A stretch of DNA of 64,000 nt from Phocaeicola faecalis (GCF_021730445.1 NZ_JADNRM010000013.1:1-64000); one strand, 5' to 3'; numbered from the stretch's first letter, positions 8,314 through 17,589 are shown. Program-made: numbers and translations. Notes: generated by a model from the sequence alone, not told the origin.

Positions 8314-9396
8314 TAACTTCTTTTGTTTGTCGCGTATCGCCATGGTGATGAAACGCGAGATTATGGGAAACTGGAAAAAGAACCTGTTTGGCTTTTTGGG
8401 TTTGTATTCCGCTTTTTTACTTACCTATTTAGGTATTATGGCAAAGTATGATGGATATGAAATAGCTCGTATCACCGAAAGAACTTCTTCTGATTTTACA
8501 CAAGGGCATTTTCAGACATTCATAGTGATAACGGTTGTTGCTTTCCTTTATTTCGCTTCTCGTATTATGGAAAATATGCGTACTAAGGAGCTTCGTATAG
8601 CCTATTTGATGGTTCCTGCTACTTCTATTGAAAAGTTTGTAGCATGCGCATGTTATGTGACGGTGGGAACGGTTATCCTTTTAATCGGAGCTTCTGTTTT
8701 GGCGGAACTGACTCACTTTCTGTTTGTACCCCTTTTTGATTTACCTGATGCTGTGAATACTTTTGTACTGCCTCAGGTGTGGGAAATGTCATGTAATGTA
8801 TTCAATCCTTTTGTGACTTACCCGGTACAAGTATGGGATGGTGAAAGTTCTCGAATTATCGAACAAACTATGTTTTATAATTGGCTGTGTGTGTTCTCTA
8901 TCCTGTTGTGGTTTCATTCATTATATATTTTAGGAGGAAATATCTGGTATAAGTCTGCGTTTGTTAAAACTACAGGAATCATAATTGCTGTCAGCCTGGT
9001 GCTTGCCTATGTTGTGGTTAATGCAGGCTCCCTTCATTGGAATTGGCTGTATGATATGATGCAGCATAATTCAAGTTGGTTGACAGAGAACTTTATGTCC
9101 GGAGCCGGTGCTCTATTTTTCTTCTTGCTGACCGCACTTAACTGGCGGCTGGGCTATAAGCTCTTTACCCGTTCACAGGTTATTAACCCTAAATTCCGTT
9201 TGCTATGAAATTTAAGGAAAGTAAATCTATTTATTTGCAGATAGCCGACCGAATATGCGACGAGATTCTGCAAGGGCAATATCCCGAAGAAGAGCGGATT
9301 CCTTCGGTCAGGGAATATGCCGGCACAGTGGAAGTGAATGCCAATACGGTAGTCCGCACTTATGATTATTTGCAAGGGTTGGAAATCATATACAAT
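8271..9396 (+). repeat. Tandem duplication, unit 2 (permease + gntR)
   Basis: Second unit of the duplication, from the CAAT junction at 8271 to the CAAT at 9393-9396, after which the intact gntR continues with its own sequence. It carries permease copy 2 and the first half of the intact regulator. Confidence 0.82.
8303..9208 (+). CDS. ABC-associated membrane protein, copy 2
   Basis: Protein of 301 aa, paralogue of the protein at 7187. It shares the N-terminal SRIAMVMKREIMGNWKKNLF and the C-terminal LNWRLGYKLFTRSQVINPKF, with about six TM segments in matching places, while the loop around residues 150-190 differs. It starts inside the 3' end of the truncated gntR (11-bp overlap) and overlaps the intact gntR by 4 bp. 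With copy 1 it could form a heterodimeric permease, making the duplication useful rather than incidental; that is inference. Confidence 0.82.
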   Translation: MYTNNFFCLSRIAMVMKREIMGNWKKNLFGFLGLYSAFLLTYLGIMAKYDGYEIARITERTSSDFTQGHFQTFIVITVVAFLYFASRIMENMRTKELRIAYLMVPATSIEKFVACACYVTVGTVILLIGASVLAELTHFLFVPLFDLPDAVNTFVLPQVWEMSCNVFNPFVTYPVQVWDGESSRIIEQTMFYNWLCVFSILLWFHSLYILGGNIWYKSAFVKTTGIIIAVSLVLAYVVVNAGSLHWNWLYDMMQHNSSWLTENFMSGAGALFFFLLTALNWRLGYKLFTRSQVINPKFRLL

Positions 9397-9570
9397 AAAC
9401 GAGGCATTGGCTATTTTGTATCGACAGGAGCAAAAGAGCGTATCATCACTCTTCGCAAAGATATTTTCTTGCATGAGGACTTGCCGGAGTTTTTCAGACA
9501 ACTGAAGACATTGGAGATTCCCCTGAATGAGATAGACAAGATGTATAAAGCGTATTTGAAACAGCAATAG
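9205..9570 (+). CDS. GntR-family regulator, YtrA subfamily
   Basis: Protein of 121 aa, the short size of the YtrA subfamily. A winged helix-turn-helix occupies about 1-75 (IYLQIADRICDEILQGQYP, RIPSVRE, NANTVVRTYDYL, RGIGYFV), followed by a small helical dimerisation tail. It is the last gene of the ABC operon and the likely repressor acting on the operator at 6278-6301. It overlaps permease copy 2 by 4 bp. The inducing signal is unknown. Confidence 0.88.
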   Translation: MKFKESKSIYLQIADRICDEILQGQYPEEERIPSVREYAGTVEVNANTVVRTYDYLQGLEIIYNKRGIGYFVSTGAKERIITLRKDIFLHEDLPEFFRQLKTLEIPLNEIDKMYKAYLKQQ

Positions 9571-9662
9571 TAACACAAACACATTTTTCAGCACACGACA
9601 GCATAAATACGGATTATATTTATAGCAATGCAAACACAGCATCGGTCTTGCTTTTTGGGTCT

Positions 9663-9700
9663 TGCCTGTTTTACCGTCCGTAGAACAGGCATTGACTATT
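9663..9700 (+). terminator. Terminator of the ABC operon
   Basis: Perfect stem TGCCTGTT (9663-9670) with AACAGGCA (9684-9691), 13-nt loop, then a TTGACTATTTT stretch. It lies about 90 bp after gntR. Bases 9701-9886 are AT-rich and hold nothing else I can name. Confidence 0.6.
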
Positions 9701-9886
9701 TTGATAAGGGGTTAAATATGTCTAAACGATAGAAAAGTTTTTATTGTATACTGCATAATTATTTTAATTTATATAGAAGTCATTTAAAGTTATCCCTCAT
9801 TCATTGGCAGATTAAAATGAAAGCACTTGTTCTTGAAATGAAAAGTGCATTTCTATGGCTCAGCTTACAAAGCTAGCGGCCCAACA

Positions 9887-10164
9887 CCTGTTTCCGGATG
9901 TTGTCTCCTCCGGTTTCCAACCTCTGCATACGTCTAGAACTCCCTAAGTCGTTTCATTAGTCGGACTAAGCGTTTTCGTCCTTTCGATTATGCCTGTCTG
10001 TCAGTCGGATTACTACAGACTCCGGCAATGGACTGTATAGTCCATTGCGGTAGACCGTACAGTCCACTGTAACGGACCGTACAGTCCGCTGCCGGAGACT
10101 GTAATAATCTTCCGTTTAAAAAGCCTTGGCTGACCCTACGAAACGGCTTACTCTTCCCTTTGTT
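9887..10164. repeat. Dispersed palindromic repeat element, copy 1
   Basis: A 278-bp non-coding element that aligns without gaps to 44197-44474. By hand count there are 14 differences in the first 130 columns (9891-10020), 19 in the 80-bp core (10021-10100) and 4 in the last 64. The core holds three palindromes whose GTAT or GTAC centres lie at 10036.5, 10058.5 and 10080.5, exactly 22 bp apart. The first forms a perfect 10-bp stem (GCAATGGACT with AGTCCATTGC). An outer inverted repeat CTCCGGCA...TGCCGGAG encloses the core. Not an IS: no transposase, no coding frame. Function unknown. Confidence 0.85.
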
Positions 10165-10231
10165 GGTGAATGTTTGTCTGAATCTCTCTATTTCTTGATA
10201 TAAGTCAAACAGTTACCATCCGAAAACTCAG

Positions 10232-10239
10232 TAACTTTG
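10232..10239 (+). promoter_or_regulatory. Promoter -7 box of the MATE gene
   Basis: TAACTTTG fits TAnnTTTG. A start site near 10246 leaves a ~20-nt leader and supports the GTG at 10265 as the start codon. No clear TTTG -33 element. Confidence 0.6.
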
Positions 10240-10264
10240 CACCTCGAAAAAAACAGGGTAACAA

Positions 10265-11614
10265 GTGAATGAAATAAAAGAACCGAGAAGTGTGCGCCGG
10301 AATTTGTCTAAGCTGGTCGTACCTATCTTTATAGAAACTTTATTGATTATGATGCTGGGGGCAGTTGACACTATCATGCTGAGCCAGTATTCGGACAATG
10401 CGGTTGCCGCCGTCGGAGTGGTGAACCAGCTGATTATGTTTGCCTTTCTTATCTTTGAGGTGATAAACTTGGGTACCTCTGTGCTTTGTTCGCAATATTT
10501 GGGGGCAAAGAAACAGAAGAATGTGGTTCAGGTGGTAGGCGTGGCTATCCTGCTCAATCTTGTGCTCGGATTAGTGGTAAGCGCTGTTCTGCATTATGGA
10601 GCGCCGTCATTATTGACGCTGATGGGGCTGCGCCCCGAGTTGATGGCCTATGGAGTGGGGTATATGGAGATAGTGGGGGCGTTCGCCTTCTTTCAGGCAC
10701 TTTCACTGACGGTTTCTGCTTCTTTGCGTAGTGCTAACAAGGCTGTCTACCCTATGATGGTCATTGTTGTAGTGAATATTCTGAATATCGTAGGCAATTA
10801 CTCCTTAATCTTCGGTAAGTTTGGAATGCCGGCATTGGGAGTGGAAGGGGCTGCCGTTTCGACAGCTTTCGCCCGGGGCGTGTCGATGGTTATCCTCTTT
10901 ATCATTCTGTTTCGTAAATATATACCCAAGTTTCCGGTTGACTATTTTCGCCCTTTCCCCTTTGTGGAACTGAAGAATCTGTTGAAAATCGGTCTTCCGT
11001 CGGCAGGAGAGAATATGTCTTATAGCTTTTCGCAGGTGGTGCTGACTTATTTTATCAATATGCTGGGCAATGAAGCTCTGACCACACGTACTTATGTGGT
11101 TAATATTGTGATGTTTGTCTACCTCTTCGCAATAGCCATGGCACAAGGCGGGGCTATCTGCATCGGACATTTGGTGGGAGAGAAGAAAATAAGGGCTGCC
11201 TATCTGTTGGGCAAGTATGTGATGCGTATTTCTATTTTAGTGTCGCTGGTACTTTCCTGTATTTGGGCTTTGATGGGGCACACGCTCTTCAGTTGGTTGA
11301 CAAACAATGCAGAGATTGTCCGTTTGGGTACTGTCATCCTTTTTGTCGATGTGGTGCTCGAAGTGGGGCGTGCCATCAACATTTATGCCACCAATGCCCT
11401 TCGTGCAACCGGAGATGTGAACTATCCTTTTTATGTAGGGGTAGTCGTACAATGGGGCATAGCAGTGGGCTGCGGCTATCTGTTCGGACTCTATTGGGGG
11501 TGGGGACTGGTCGGTATGTGGTGTGCTTTCTTATTGGACGAGAACATTCGCGGCATCATTTTTGTGCGGCGTTGGAATAGTATGAAGTGGGCAAAGAAAG
11601 GATTTGTGAAATAA
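10265..11614 (+). CDS. MATE-family efflux transporter
   Basis: Protein of 449 aa starting at GTG, with 12 predicted TM helices, the normal MATE size. N-terminal lobe features are LVVPIFIETLLIMMLGAVDT and VVNQLIMFAFLIFEV; the second half repeats the fold from about residue 235 (LKIGLPSAGENMSYSFSQVV). MATE proteins export cationic drugs or metabolites using Na+ or H+. Monocistronic; next to the repeat element upstream and purB downstream. Substrate not predictable. Confidence 0.92.
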   Translation: MNEIKEPRSVRRNLSKLVVPIFIETLLIMMLGAVDTIMLSQYSDNAVAAVGVVNQLIMFAFLIFEVINLGTSVLCSQYLGAKKQKNVVQVVGVAILLNLVLGLVVSAVLHYGAPSLLTLMGLRPELMAYGVGYMEIVGAFAFFQALSLTVSASLRSANKAVYPMMVIVVVNILNIVGNYSLIFGKFGMPALGVEGAAVSTAFARGVSMVILFIILFRKYIPKFPVDYFRPFPFVELKNLLKIGLPSAGENMSYSFSQVVLTYFINMLGNEALTTRTYVVNIVMFVYLFAIAMAQGGAICIGHLVGEKKIRAAYLLGKYVMRISILVSLVLSCIWALMGHTLFSWLTNNAEIVRLGTVILFVDVVLEVGRAINIYATNALRATGDVNYPFYVGVVVQWGIAVGCGYLFGLYWGWGLVGMWCAFLLDENIRGIIFVRRWNSMKWAKKGFVK

Positions 11615-11673
11615 TAAATGTGATTTTCGCAAACTTTATAGTGATTGAGGCGGTTAAACTCAATAAAAAGAAT

Positions 11674-11681
11674 TAATTTTG
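11674..11681 (+). promoter_or_regulatory. Promoter -7 box of purB
   Basis: TAATTTTG fits TAnnTTTG. The start site near 11688 leaves a ~20-nt leader before ATG 11709 and rules out the in-frame codon at 11679, which lies inside the promoter. Confidence 0.65.
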
Positions 11682-11708
11682 CAGCCTGATAATTATCTAA
11701 AATATATT

Positions 11709-13055
11709 ATGGAGCTCGATTTACTCACGGCAATATCACCTATTGACGGTCGATACAGAGGAAAAGCGGGAGCTTTGGCCTCTTATTTTTCTGAATTTGC
11801 ACTCATTAAGTACCGTGTGCAGGTAGAAATAGAATATTTCATCACTTTATGTGAGCTACCGTTACCGCAGCTGACAAGCTTTGACCATGCACGTTTTGCA
11901 TCGCTTCGTGCTATCTACCAAAACTTTTCGGAAGCCGATGCCGGGCGCATTAAGGAAATAGAAAGTGTTACAAACCACGATGTTAAAGCTGTAGAATATT
12001 TCATTAAGGAACAATTCGACAAGTTGGGCGGAATGGAAGAGTACAAGGAGTTTATCCACTTCGGCCTTACCTCTCAGGACATTAATAATACGTCAGTGCC
12101 TTTGTCTGTCAAAGAAGCATTGGAACAAGTATATTATCCGCAGATTGAAGAACTGATTGCGCAGCTGACCGCTTATGCAGAAGAATGGGCAAATATTCCG
12201 ATGTTGGCCAAAACTCACGGACAGCCTGCGTCTCCCACCCGTTTGGGAAAGGAAATCATGGTGTTCGTTTATCGTCTTAACCGTCAGCTGGCTGTGTTAA
12301 AGGCGTGTCCTCTCACTGCCAAATTCGGTGGAGCCACAGGTAACTATAATGCACATCATGTGGCATATCCGCAATATGACTGGAAAGCATTCGGCAATAA
12401 GTTTGTGTCTGAAAAGCTTGGTCTGGAACGTGAGGAATACACCACTCAGATTTCAAATTATGACAATCTGGGAACTGTCTTTGATGCAATGAAACGCATC
12501 AATACCATTATGATTGACATGAACCGCGACTTCTGGCAGTATATCTCTATGGAATATTTCAAGCAGAAAATCAAGGCGGGTGAAGTCGGTTCGAGCGCAA
12601 TGCCGCATAAAGTGAACCCTATCGACTTTGAAAATGCGGAAGGAAACTTGGGTATGGCCAATGCTATATTGGAGCACCTTTCTTCTAAACTGCCGGTTTC
12701 GCGCTTGCAGCGTGACTTGACAGACTCTACTGTGCTGCGCAATGTAGGTGTACCCTTCGGACATATCATCATTGCCATTCAAAGTTCATTGAAGGGGTTG
12801 CGTAAACTGCTGCTGAATGAACATAAGATTTATGAGGATTTGGATAACTGTTGGAGTGTAGTGGCAGAAGCTATTCAAACCATTCTTCGTCGGGAAGCTT
12901 ATCCGCACCCGTATGAGGCTCTGAAAGCGTTGACACGTACTAATCAGGCTATTACCGAATCGTCTATCAAAGAATTTATCGAAACATTGAATGTCAGTGA
13001 AGAAATAAAAAAAGAGCTGCGTGAGATTACGCCGCACAACTATACAGGCATTTGA
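11709..13055 (+). CDS. purB: Adenylosuccinate lyase
   Basis: Protein of 448 aa. It splits adenylosuccinate to AMP and SAICAR to AICAR in purine synthesis, releasing fumarate. MELDLLTAISPIDGRYRG is the canonical PurB N-terminus, and the fumarase/aspartase signature GSSAMPHKVNPIDFENAEGN is complete, with the active-site Ser in its flexible loop. KTHGQPASPT carries the other catalytic His. Length and ends agree with the E. coli-type long PurB. Followed 76 bp later by the RluB-like gene. Confidence 0.96.
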   Translation: MELDLLTAISPIDGRYRGKAGALASYFSEFALIKYRVQVEIEYFITLCELPLPQLTSFDHARFASLRAIYQNFSEADAGRIKEIESVTNHDVKAVEYFIKEQFDKLGGMEEYKEFIHFGLTSQDINNTSVPLSVKEALEQVYYPQIEELIAQLTAYAEEWANIPMLAKTHGQPASPTRLGKEIMVFVYRLNRQLAVLKACPLTAKFGGATGNYNAHHVAYPQYDWKAFGNKFVSEKLGLEREEYTTQISNYDNLGTVFDAMKRINTIMIDMNRDFWQYISMEYFKQKIKAGEVGSSAMPHKVNPIDFENAEGNLGMANAILEHLSSKLPVSRLQRDLTDSTVLRNVGVPFGHIIIAIQSSLKGLRKLLLNEHKIYEDLDNCWSVVAEAIQTILRREAYPHPYEALKALTRTNQAITESSIKEFIETLNVSEEIKKELREITPHNYTGI

Positions 13056-13131
13056 AACGTTATTTATTCAAACTAAAAAAAGAAACAGAGCCCGAGAGGG
13101 CGTTATACATTAATTAAATTAAGGAGAAATC

Positions 13132-14613
13132 ATGAGTACAGAAAATGAAAACAGACAAGAAGGTTCTGTAAACGAAGAAAACCAGAATGTCAGCCGTGAT
13201 GGTGGTTATAAGTCTTATAACAGAGACAATAATTACAACAGATACAACAACGACGGCGAACAGCGTCAGTATCGTCCCCGCACCAGCTATAACCGCGAGG
13301 GAGGAGAACGTCCTTATCGCTCTTCATATAATAATGGTGAGCGTCCTTCTTACAATCGTTATAACAATAACGGCGAACGCCCGCAACGTCCTCGTTTTAA
13401 TCCTAACAGTGAAGAAGGCGGTGAACGCCCGTATCGTCCGCGTACTAATTATAACCGTGAAGGCGGCGAACAACGTCCGTACACTCCGCGTCCCCGCTTT
13501 AACAGCGGTGAAGAGGGAGGCGAACGTCCGTATCGTCCGCGTACCAACTATAACCGCGAAGGTGGTGAGCAGCGTCCCTACTCTCCGCGCCCGCGTACCA
13601 ATTATAACCGTGAAGGCGGCGAACAGCGTCCGTACACTCCGCGTCCGCGTTTCAATAGCGGCGAAGGCGGTGAACAGCGTCCCTATACTCCGCGTCCCCG
13701 CATAGGAGGTTATAATCAGGGCGGTGGATATAACCGTGAAGGCGGCGACCGTCCGTATCGTCCGCGTACCGGAGGTTACAATCAGGGTGGCGGATACAAC
13801 CGTCCTTACCGTCCGCGCACCGGTGACTATAATCCGAATGCTAAATATAGCTTGAAGAAACAGATAGAATATAAGGATATTCTGACTGATCCGAACGAAC
13901 CGATTCGCTTGAATAAGTTCCTGGCAAATGCCGGTGTTTGCTCTCGTCGTGAGGCTGATGAATTCATCACAGCCGGAGTGGTAAGCGTAAACGGTGTGGT
14001 AGTGACAGAACTGGGTACTAAAATCAAGCGTACGGACGAGGTGAAGTTTCACGACGAACCGGTTAGTATTGAACGCAAAGCTTATGTGTTGCTGAATAAG
14101 CCGAAAGATTGTGTGACTACTTCCGATGATCCTCAGGAACGTAAGACGGTAATGGACTTCGTGAAGGATGCCTGCAAGGAACGTATCTATCCTGTAGGCC
14201 GTCTGGACCGTAACACGACCGGCGTTCTGTTGTTGACCAATGACGGTGATTTGGCTTCTAAACTGACTCATCCGAAATATCTGAAGAAGAAGATTTATCA
14301 TGTATATTGTGATAAAAATGTAGCTAAGGCAGATCTTGACCAGATAGCGGCCGGCGTTACTTTGGATGACGGTGAAATCCATGCAGATGCTATCAGCTAT
14401 GCTTCGGATACAGATAAGTCACAGGTAGGTATCGAAATCCACTCCGGAAAGAACCGTATCGTGCGCCGTATTTTTGAATCACTGGGTTATAAGGTTGTGA
14501 AATTGGACCGTGTGTATTTTGCAGGTCTGACCAAGAAAGGGCTTCGTCGCGGTGACTGGCGTTACCTGACAGAACAGGAAGTGAATATGCTTCGCATGGG
14601 CTCATTCGAATAA
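13132..14613 (+). CDS. RluB/RsuA-family pseudouridine synthase with Arg/Gly/Tyr repeat tail
   Basis: Protein of 493 aa; catalytic family members are usually ~240-300 aa. Residues ~20-240 are low-complexity repeats of NREGGEQRPYTPRPR and NSGEEGGERPYRPR type, resembling RGG/RNA-binding tails. The S4 domain begins at IRLNKFLANAGVCSRREADE (~257), and the catalytic motif GRLDRNTTGVLLLTNDG (~364) contains the essential Asp. The C-terminal NRIVRRIFESLGYKVVKLDR is typical. It converts a uridine of 23S or 16S rRNA to pseudouridine; the tail probably aids ribosome binding. AAGGAGAAATC precedes the ATG. The repeat DNA may vary in copy number. Confidence 0.9.
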   Translation: MSTENENRQEGSVNEENQNVSRDGGYKSYNRDNNYNRYNNDGEQRQYRPRTSYNREGGERPYRSSYNNGERPSYNRYNNNGERPQRPRFNPNSEEGGERPYRPRTNYNREGGEQRPYTPRPRFNSGEEGGERPYRPRTNYNREGGEQRPYSPRPRTNYNREGGEQRPYTPRPRFNSGEGGEQRPYTPRPRIGGYNQGGGYNREGGDRPYRPRTGGYNQGGGYNRPYRPRTGDYNPNAKYSLKKQIEYKDILTDPNEPIRLNKFLANAGVCSRREADEFITAGVVSVNGVVVTELGTKIKRTDEVKFHDEPVSIERKAYVLLNKPKDCVTTSDDPQERKTVMDFVKDACKERIYPVGRLDRNTTGVLLLTNDGDLASKLTHPKYLKKKIYHVYCDKNVAKADLDQIAAGVTLDDGEIHADAISYASDTDKSQVGIEIHSGKNRIVRRIFESLGYKVVKLDRVYFAGLTKKGLRRGDWRYLTEQEVNMLRMGSFE

Positions 14614-14644
14614 TCAAGTAAAATAATAATTAAGAGACAAAACA

Positions 14645-16048
14645 ATGGAAAAAATTAGTAGAACAAAGGTAGTTGACCTGTTGAAGCGTCGTGATTTTGG
14701 TGCAACGGTCAATGTAAAAGGTTGGGTTCGTACCCGCCGTGGTAGCAAACAGGTAAATTTTATCGCCCTGAATGACGGTTCTACAATAAATAATGTGCAG
14801 ATAGTAGTTGATTTGTCAAACTTCGACGAAGAAATGTTGAAGCTTATCACTACAGGTGCATGTATCAGCGTGAACGGTGAACTGACCGAATCTATCGGTT
14901 CGGGTCAGGCAGCCGAGATTCAGGCACGTGAAATAGAGGTGCTGGGTGCTTGCGATAACACCTATCCGTTGCAGAAAAAAGGTCATACGATGGAATTCCT
15001 TCGTGAGATTGCTCACTTGCGTCCGCGTACCAATACTTTCGGCGCAGTGTTCCGCATTCGTCACAATATGGCGATTGCTATCCATAAGTTTTTCCATGAA
15101 CGTGGCTTTTTCTACTTCCATACTCCTATTATTACAGCATCAGACTGTGAAGGAGCCGGTCAGATGTTTCAGGTTACTACCAAGAACCTTTATGACCTGA
15201 AGAAGGATGAAAACGGTTCTATTATTTATGATGATGACTTCTTTGGCAAACAGGCAAGTTTGACTGTTTCCGGTCAATTGGAAGGTGAGTTGGCTGCCAC
15301 AGCATTGGGCGCTATCTATACTTTCGGCCCGACTTTCCGTGCCGAGAATTCGAATACTCCGCGTCACTTGGCAGAGTTTTGGATGATTGAACCGGAAGTG
15401 GCTTTCAATGACATCATTGACAATATGGATTTGGCTGAAGATTTCATTAAATACTGTGTTCAGTGGGCACTGGATAACTGCTATGACGATGTGAAGTTCT
15501 TGAATGATATGTTCGACAAGGGCTTGATAGAACGTTTGCAAGGGGTATTGAACGAAACTTTCGTCCGTTTGCCTTATACAGAAGGTGTCAAAATATTGGA
15601 AGAAGCGATAGCGAAAGGCCATAAGTTTGAATTCCCGGTTTATTGGGGAGTGGACTTGGCATCAGAGCACGAACGCTTCTTGGTAGAAGAACACTTTAAA
15701 CGTCCGGTTATCCTGACTGACTATCCGAAAGAAATCAAAGCATTCTATATGAAGCAGAATGAAGACGGAAAGACAGTCCGCGCTATGGATGTGTTGTTCC
15801 CGAAGATTGGTGAAATTATTGGCGGTTCTGAACGTGAAGCGGACTATAATAAACTGATGAGCCGCATTGAGGAATTAAACATTCCGATGAAAGATATGTG
15901 GTGGTATCTGGATACTCGTAAGTTCGGTTCATGTCCTCACTCCGGTTTTGGACTTGGTTTTGAACGTCTGTTGTTGTTCGTGACAGGTATGACCAATATC
16001 CGTGACGTGATTCCGTTCCCGCGTACTCCGCGCAATGCTGAATTCTAA
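14645..16048 (+). CDS. asnS: Asparaginyl-tRNA synthetase
   Basis: Protein of 467 aa. It charges tRNA-Asn. An N-terminal OB-fold ([20 protein letters not shown]) is followed by the class II catalytic core. Motif 2 region is [26 protein letters not shown], and motif 3 is [17 protein letters not shown] near the C-terminus. The [10 protein letters not shown] form marks AsnS rather than AspS. An intrinsic terminator follows at 16070, and an exact copy of that terminator lies 2134 bp further on. Confidence 0.96.
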   Translation: MEKISRTKVVDLLKRRDFGATVNVKGWVRTRRGSKQVNFIALNDGSTINNVQIVVDLSNFDEEMLKLITTGACISVNGELTESIGSGQAAEIQAREIEVLGACDNTYPLQKKGHTMEFLREIAHLRPRTNTFGAVFRIRHNMAIAIHKFFHERGFFYFHTPIITASDCEGAGQMFQVTTKNLYDLKKDENGSIIYDDDFFGKQASLTVSGQLEGELAATALGAIYTFGPTFRAENSNTPRHLAEFWMIEPEVAFNDIIDNMDLAEDFIKYCVQWALDNCYDDVKFLNDMFDKGLIERLQGVLNETFVRLPYTEGVKILEEAIAKGHKFEFPVYWGVDLASEHERFLVEEHFKRPVILTDYPKEIKAFYMKQNEDGKTVRAMDVLFPKIGEIIGGSEREADYNKLMSRIEELNIPMKDMWWYLDTRKFGSCPHSGFGLGFERLLLFVTGMTNIRDVIPFPRTPRNAEF

Positions 16049-16069
16049 AAGATATAAATAATGATGAAG

Positions 16070-16104
16070 AATCCTGCCCTATAACATAGAGCAGGATTTT
16101 TTTT
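16070..16104 (+). terminator. asnS terminator, copy 1 of an exact direct repeat
   Basis: Perfect 8-bp stem AATCCTGC (16070-16077) with GCAGGATT (16091-16098), 13-nt loop CCTATAACATAGA, then a run of T. The same 35 bases including loop and T tract recur at 18204-18238. Confidence 0.92.
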
Positions 16105-16171
16105 TTCATTATTTATCTCTTTCTTTGTATTCAATAAATTTTCAGGTGCTTAATCTTTTAAATATTACGAT

Positions 16172-16471
16172 ATGAAAAATGCTCAATGGATACTTGCAGG
16201 TGTGTTCTCTTTTATTGCCTTCACATTGTTACTCTCAAAGGGTGAAGGGGAACGAAATGTGGCTTTGGATATGTTAGGGATAGAGACTATGGCTTATGGC
16301 GAAGATTTACCAGATGTTATAATTACTTGTGGCAGCCCTGAAAATAGGGGACGTTGCTGGGATGGCGAGTGCCAAACTACATGGACACCATTTGGATGGT
16401 ATAAAGCGTGGGATTGTAACCGGGCAACAGGTAATCAAAATGATTTTTGTAGTGATGGCGTTCCATGTTGA
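16172..16471 (+). CDS. NVEALA-family exported peptide precursor
   Basis: Peptide of 99 aa. An N-terminal hydrophobic segment (WILAGVFSFIAFTLLL) is followed by RNVALDMLGIETMA (28-41), which matches the NVEALA leader family, with the usual small/acidic residues after it. The C-terminal half has six Cys (53, 62, 67, 82, 93, 99) in CGSPENRGRC, DGEC, DC, FC and a C-terminal Cys, suggesting disulfides after export. Its stop overlaps the next start by 7 bp. The family is small, Bacteroidetes-restricted and without known function. Start chosen by the hydrophobic N-terminus. Confidence 0.8.
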   Translation: MKNAQWILAGVFSFIAFTLLLSKGEGERNVALDMLGIETMAYGEDLPDVIITCGSPENRGRCWDGECQTTWTPFGWYKAWDCNRATGNQNDFCSDGVPC

Positions 16472-17589
16472 GAGTATTGAAAGTATTATTATTTATTCCC
16501 CTTTTGTTTGTAGTGACAGAATGCTGTGATAGAGGGGGCGAAATGGCGGAATATACTATTCATTTTGATTTAGGGAAAGCTGTAAAGATGAATTTGTCGG
16601 AGTTCGTGGATAGTATTTCTGTTATACCGCTGGCTACGAATGATAGTTCGCTTATAAAGAATGTGGTTGGCTTGTCATTTGTAGATAGTATTTTCTATAT
16701 TAATGATAACCAAACGAATATATTATCCTTTGACTGTGAAGGCAATTTTTTGTGCTCTACTGCAAAACTGCGTGGTAGTGGCCCTAATGAGTATTTTGCT
16801 TGTATTGATTTTAATATATTGGAAAATGGTAATTGGGAGATTTTTGATGGTCTGAAACATCGACTTTGGGAGTATGATTCGAATTTGAACTATGTGTCAT
16901 CTTCTGAGTTGCCGGAAGATGTTCTTCCGGCCTCTAATTTTCTAAGAGTTTCGAAGGATATTTGTATTATTGAAGATGTGAATTCTTTGAAATTTTATTC
17001 GTCAAAAGAGGGGAGGGTTTTAAAAATGATTTCCTTGCCTCATAAGAAGGGGTTGCCAAGTATAACACGAAATTCAGGATTGAAAAAGTTGAATGGCGAA
17101 ATTTATTATTCATTGCGAACTCCGGAGCGAATATTGTTTAAAGTCGATATTGAGAAAATGAACTTGCAGCCCTATTATGCTTTTGACTTTGGGCAATATA
17201 ATTTTAATTTAGGAGAATTACCTGATGGATTGTCTCTTTCATTTTATCAAAACTATGTAATGGCTAATGATGGGGTGGCATTTGTTGCAGATAAATTGGC
17301 TTCCTCTACTGTGCAAATGTGTTTTTTTATCTATGACAAAAAGATGTATTTTGCTATCCATAATAAGAATAACGGATTTTATGGGATATATTACAATGAG
17401 GCAAAATCTTTTCATCAATTGATGATTCCTAATCTATATTTAAATGATGTGTTATATTATATTTGTGAACCTCGGGCGCTTGACTATGTTTTAGATTTTA
17501 AATTGATGTCTTCTGATGATATTAACAAAGTCCAATCAATACGAGAAGATGATAACCCTGTTATCGTGTGTTATAAATTAAAAAGATGA
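16465..17589 (+). CDS. 6-bladed beta-propeller lipoprotein of the NVEALA cassette
   Basis: Protein of 374 aa. A lipoprotein signal ends at CC (about 20-21). The rest reads as a 6-bladed beta-propeller of the Bacteroides family next to NVEALA genes: VDSISVIPLATNDSSLI, then IFYINDNQTNILSFDCEGNF, RGSGPNEYFACIDF, and repeated blade-like strands. No enzyme motif. Probably surface or periplasmic and membrane-anchored. It overlaps the peptide gene by 7 bp and the next gene by 4 bp, so the three are translationally coupled. Codon use is AT-rich relative to asnS, which suggests transfer. Confidence 0.78.
   Translation: MLRVLKVLLFIPLLFVVTECCDRGGEMAEYTIHFDLGKAVKMNLSEFVDSISVIPLATNDSSLIKNVVGLSFVDSIFYINDNQTNILSFDCEGNFLCSTAKLRGSGPNEYFACIDFNILENGNWEIFDGLKHRLWEYDSNLNYVSSSELPEDVLPASNFLRVSKDICIIEDVNSLKFYSSKEGRVLKMISLPHKKGLPSITRNSGLKKLNGEIYYSLRTPERILFKVDIEKMNLQPYYAFDFGQYNFNLGELPDGLSLSFYQNYVMANDGVAFVADKLASSTVQMCFFIYDKKMYFAIHNKNNGFYGIYYNEAKSFHQLMIPNLYLNDVLYYICEPRALDYVLDFKLMSSDDINKVQSIREDDNPVIVCYKLKR

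Noticed and set aside
6329-9570. ABC/GntR operon considered as a bacteriocin immunity exporter.
   Set aside because: No precursor peptide or peptidase gene nearby; the YtrA-type reading explains all genes and the operator.
9887-10164. Repeat element considered as an insertion sequence or integron attC array.
   Set aside because: No transposase or integrase, no terminal inverted repeats or target duplication, and palindromes at 22 bp are much shorter than attC sites.
13324-14382. Long open frame on the minus strand within the RluB-like gene (352 codons).
   Set aside because: Antisense to an Arg-rich repeat coding region; its sequence is a by-product of the repeat codons and matches no family.
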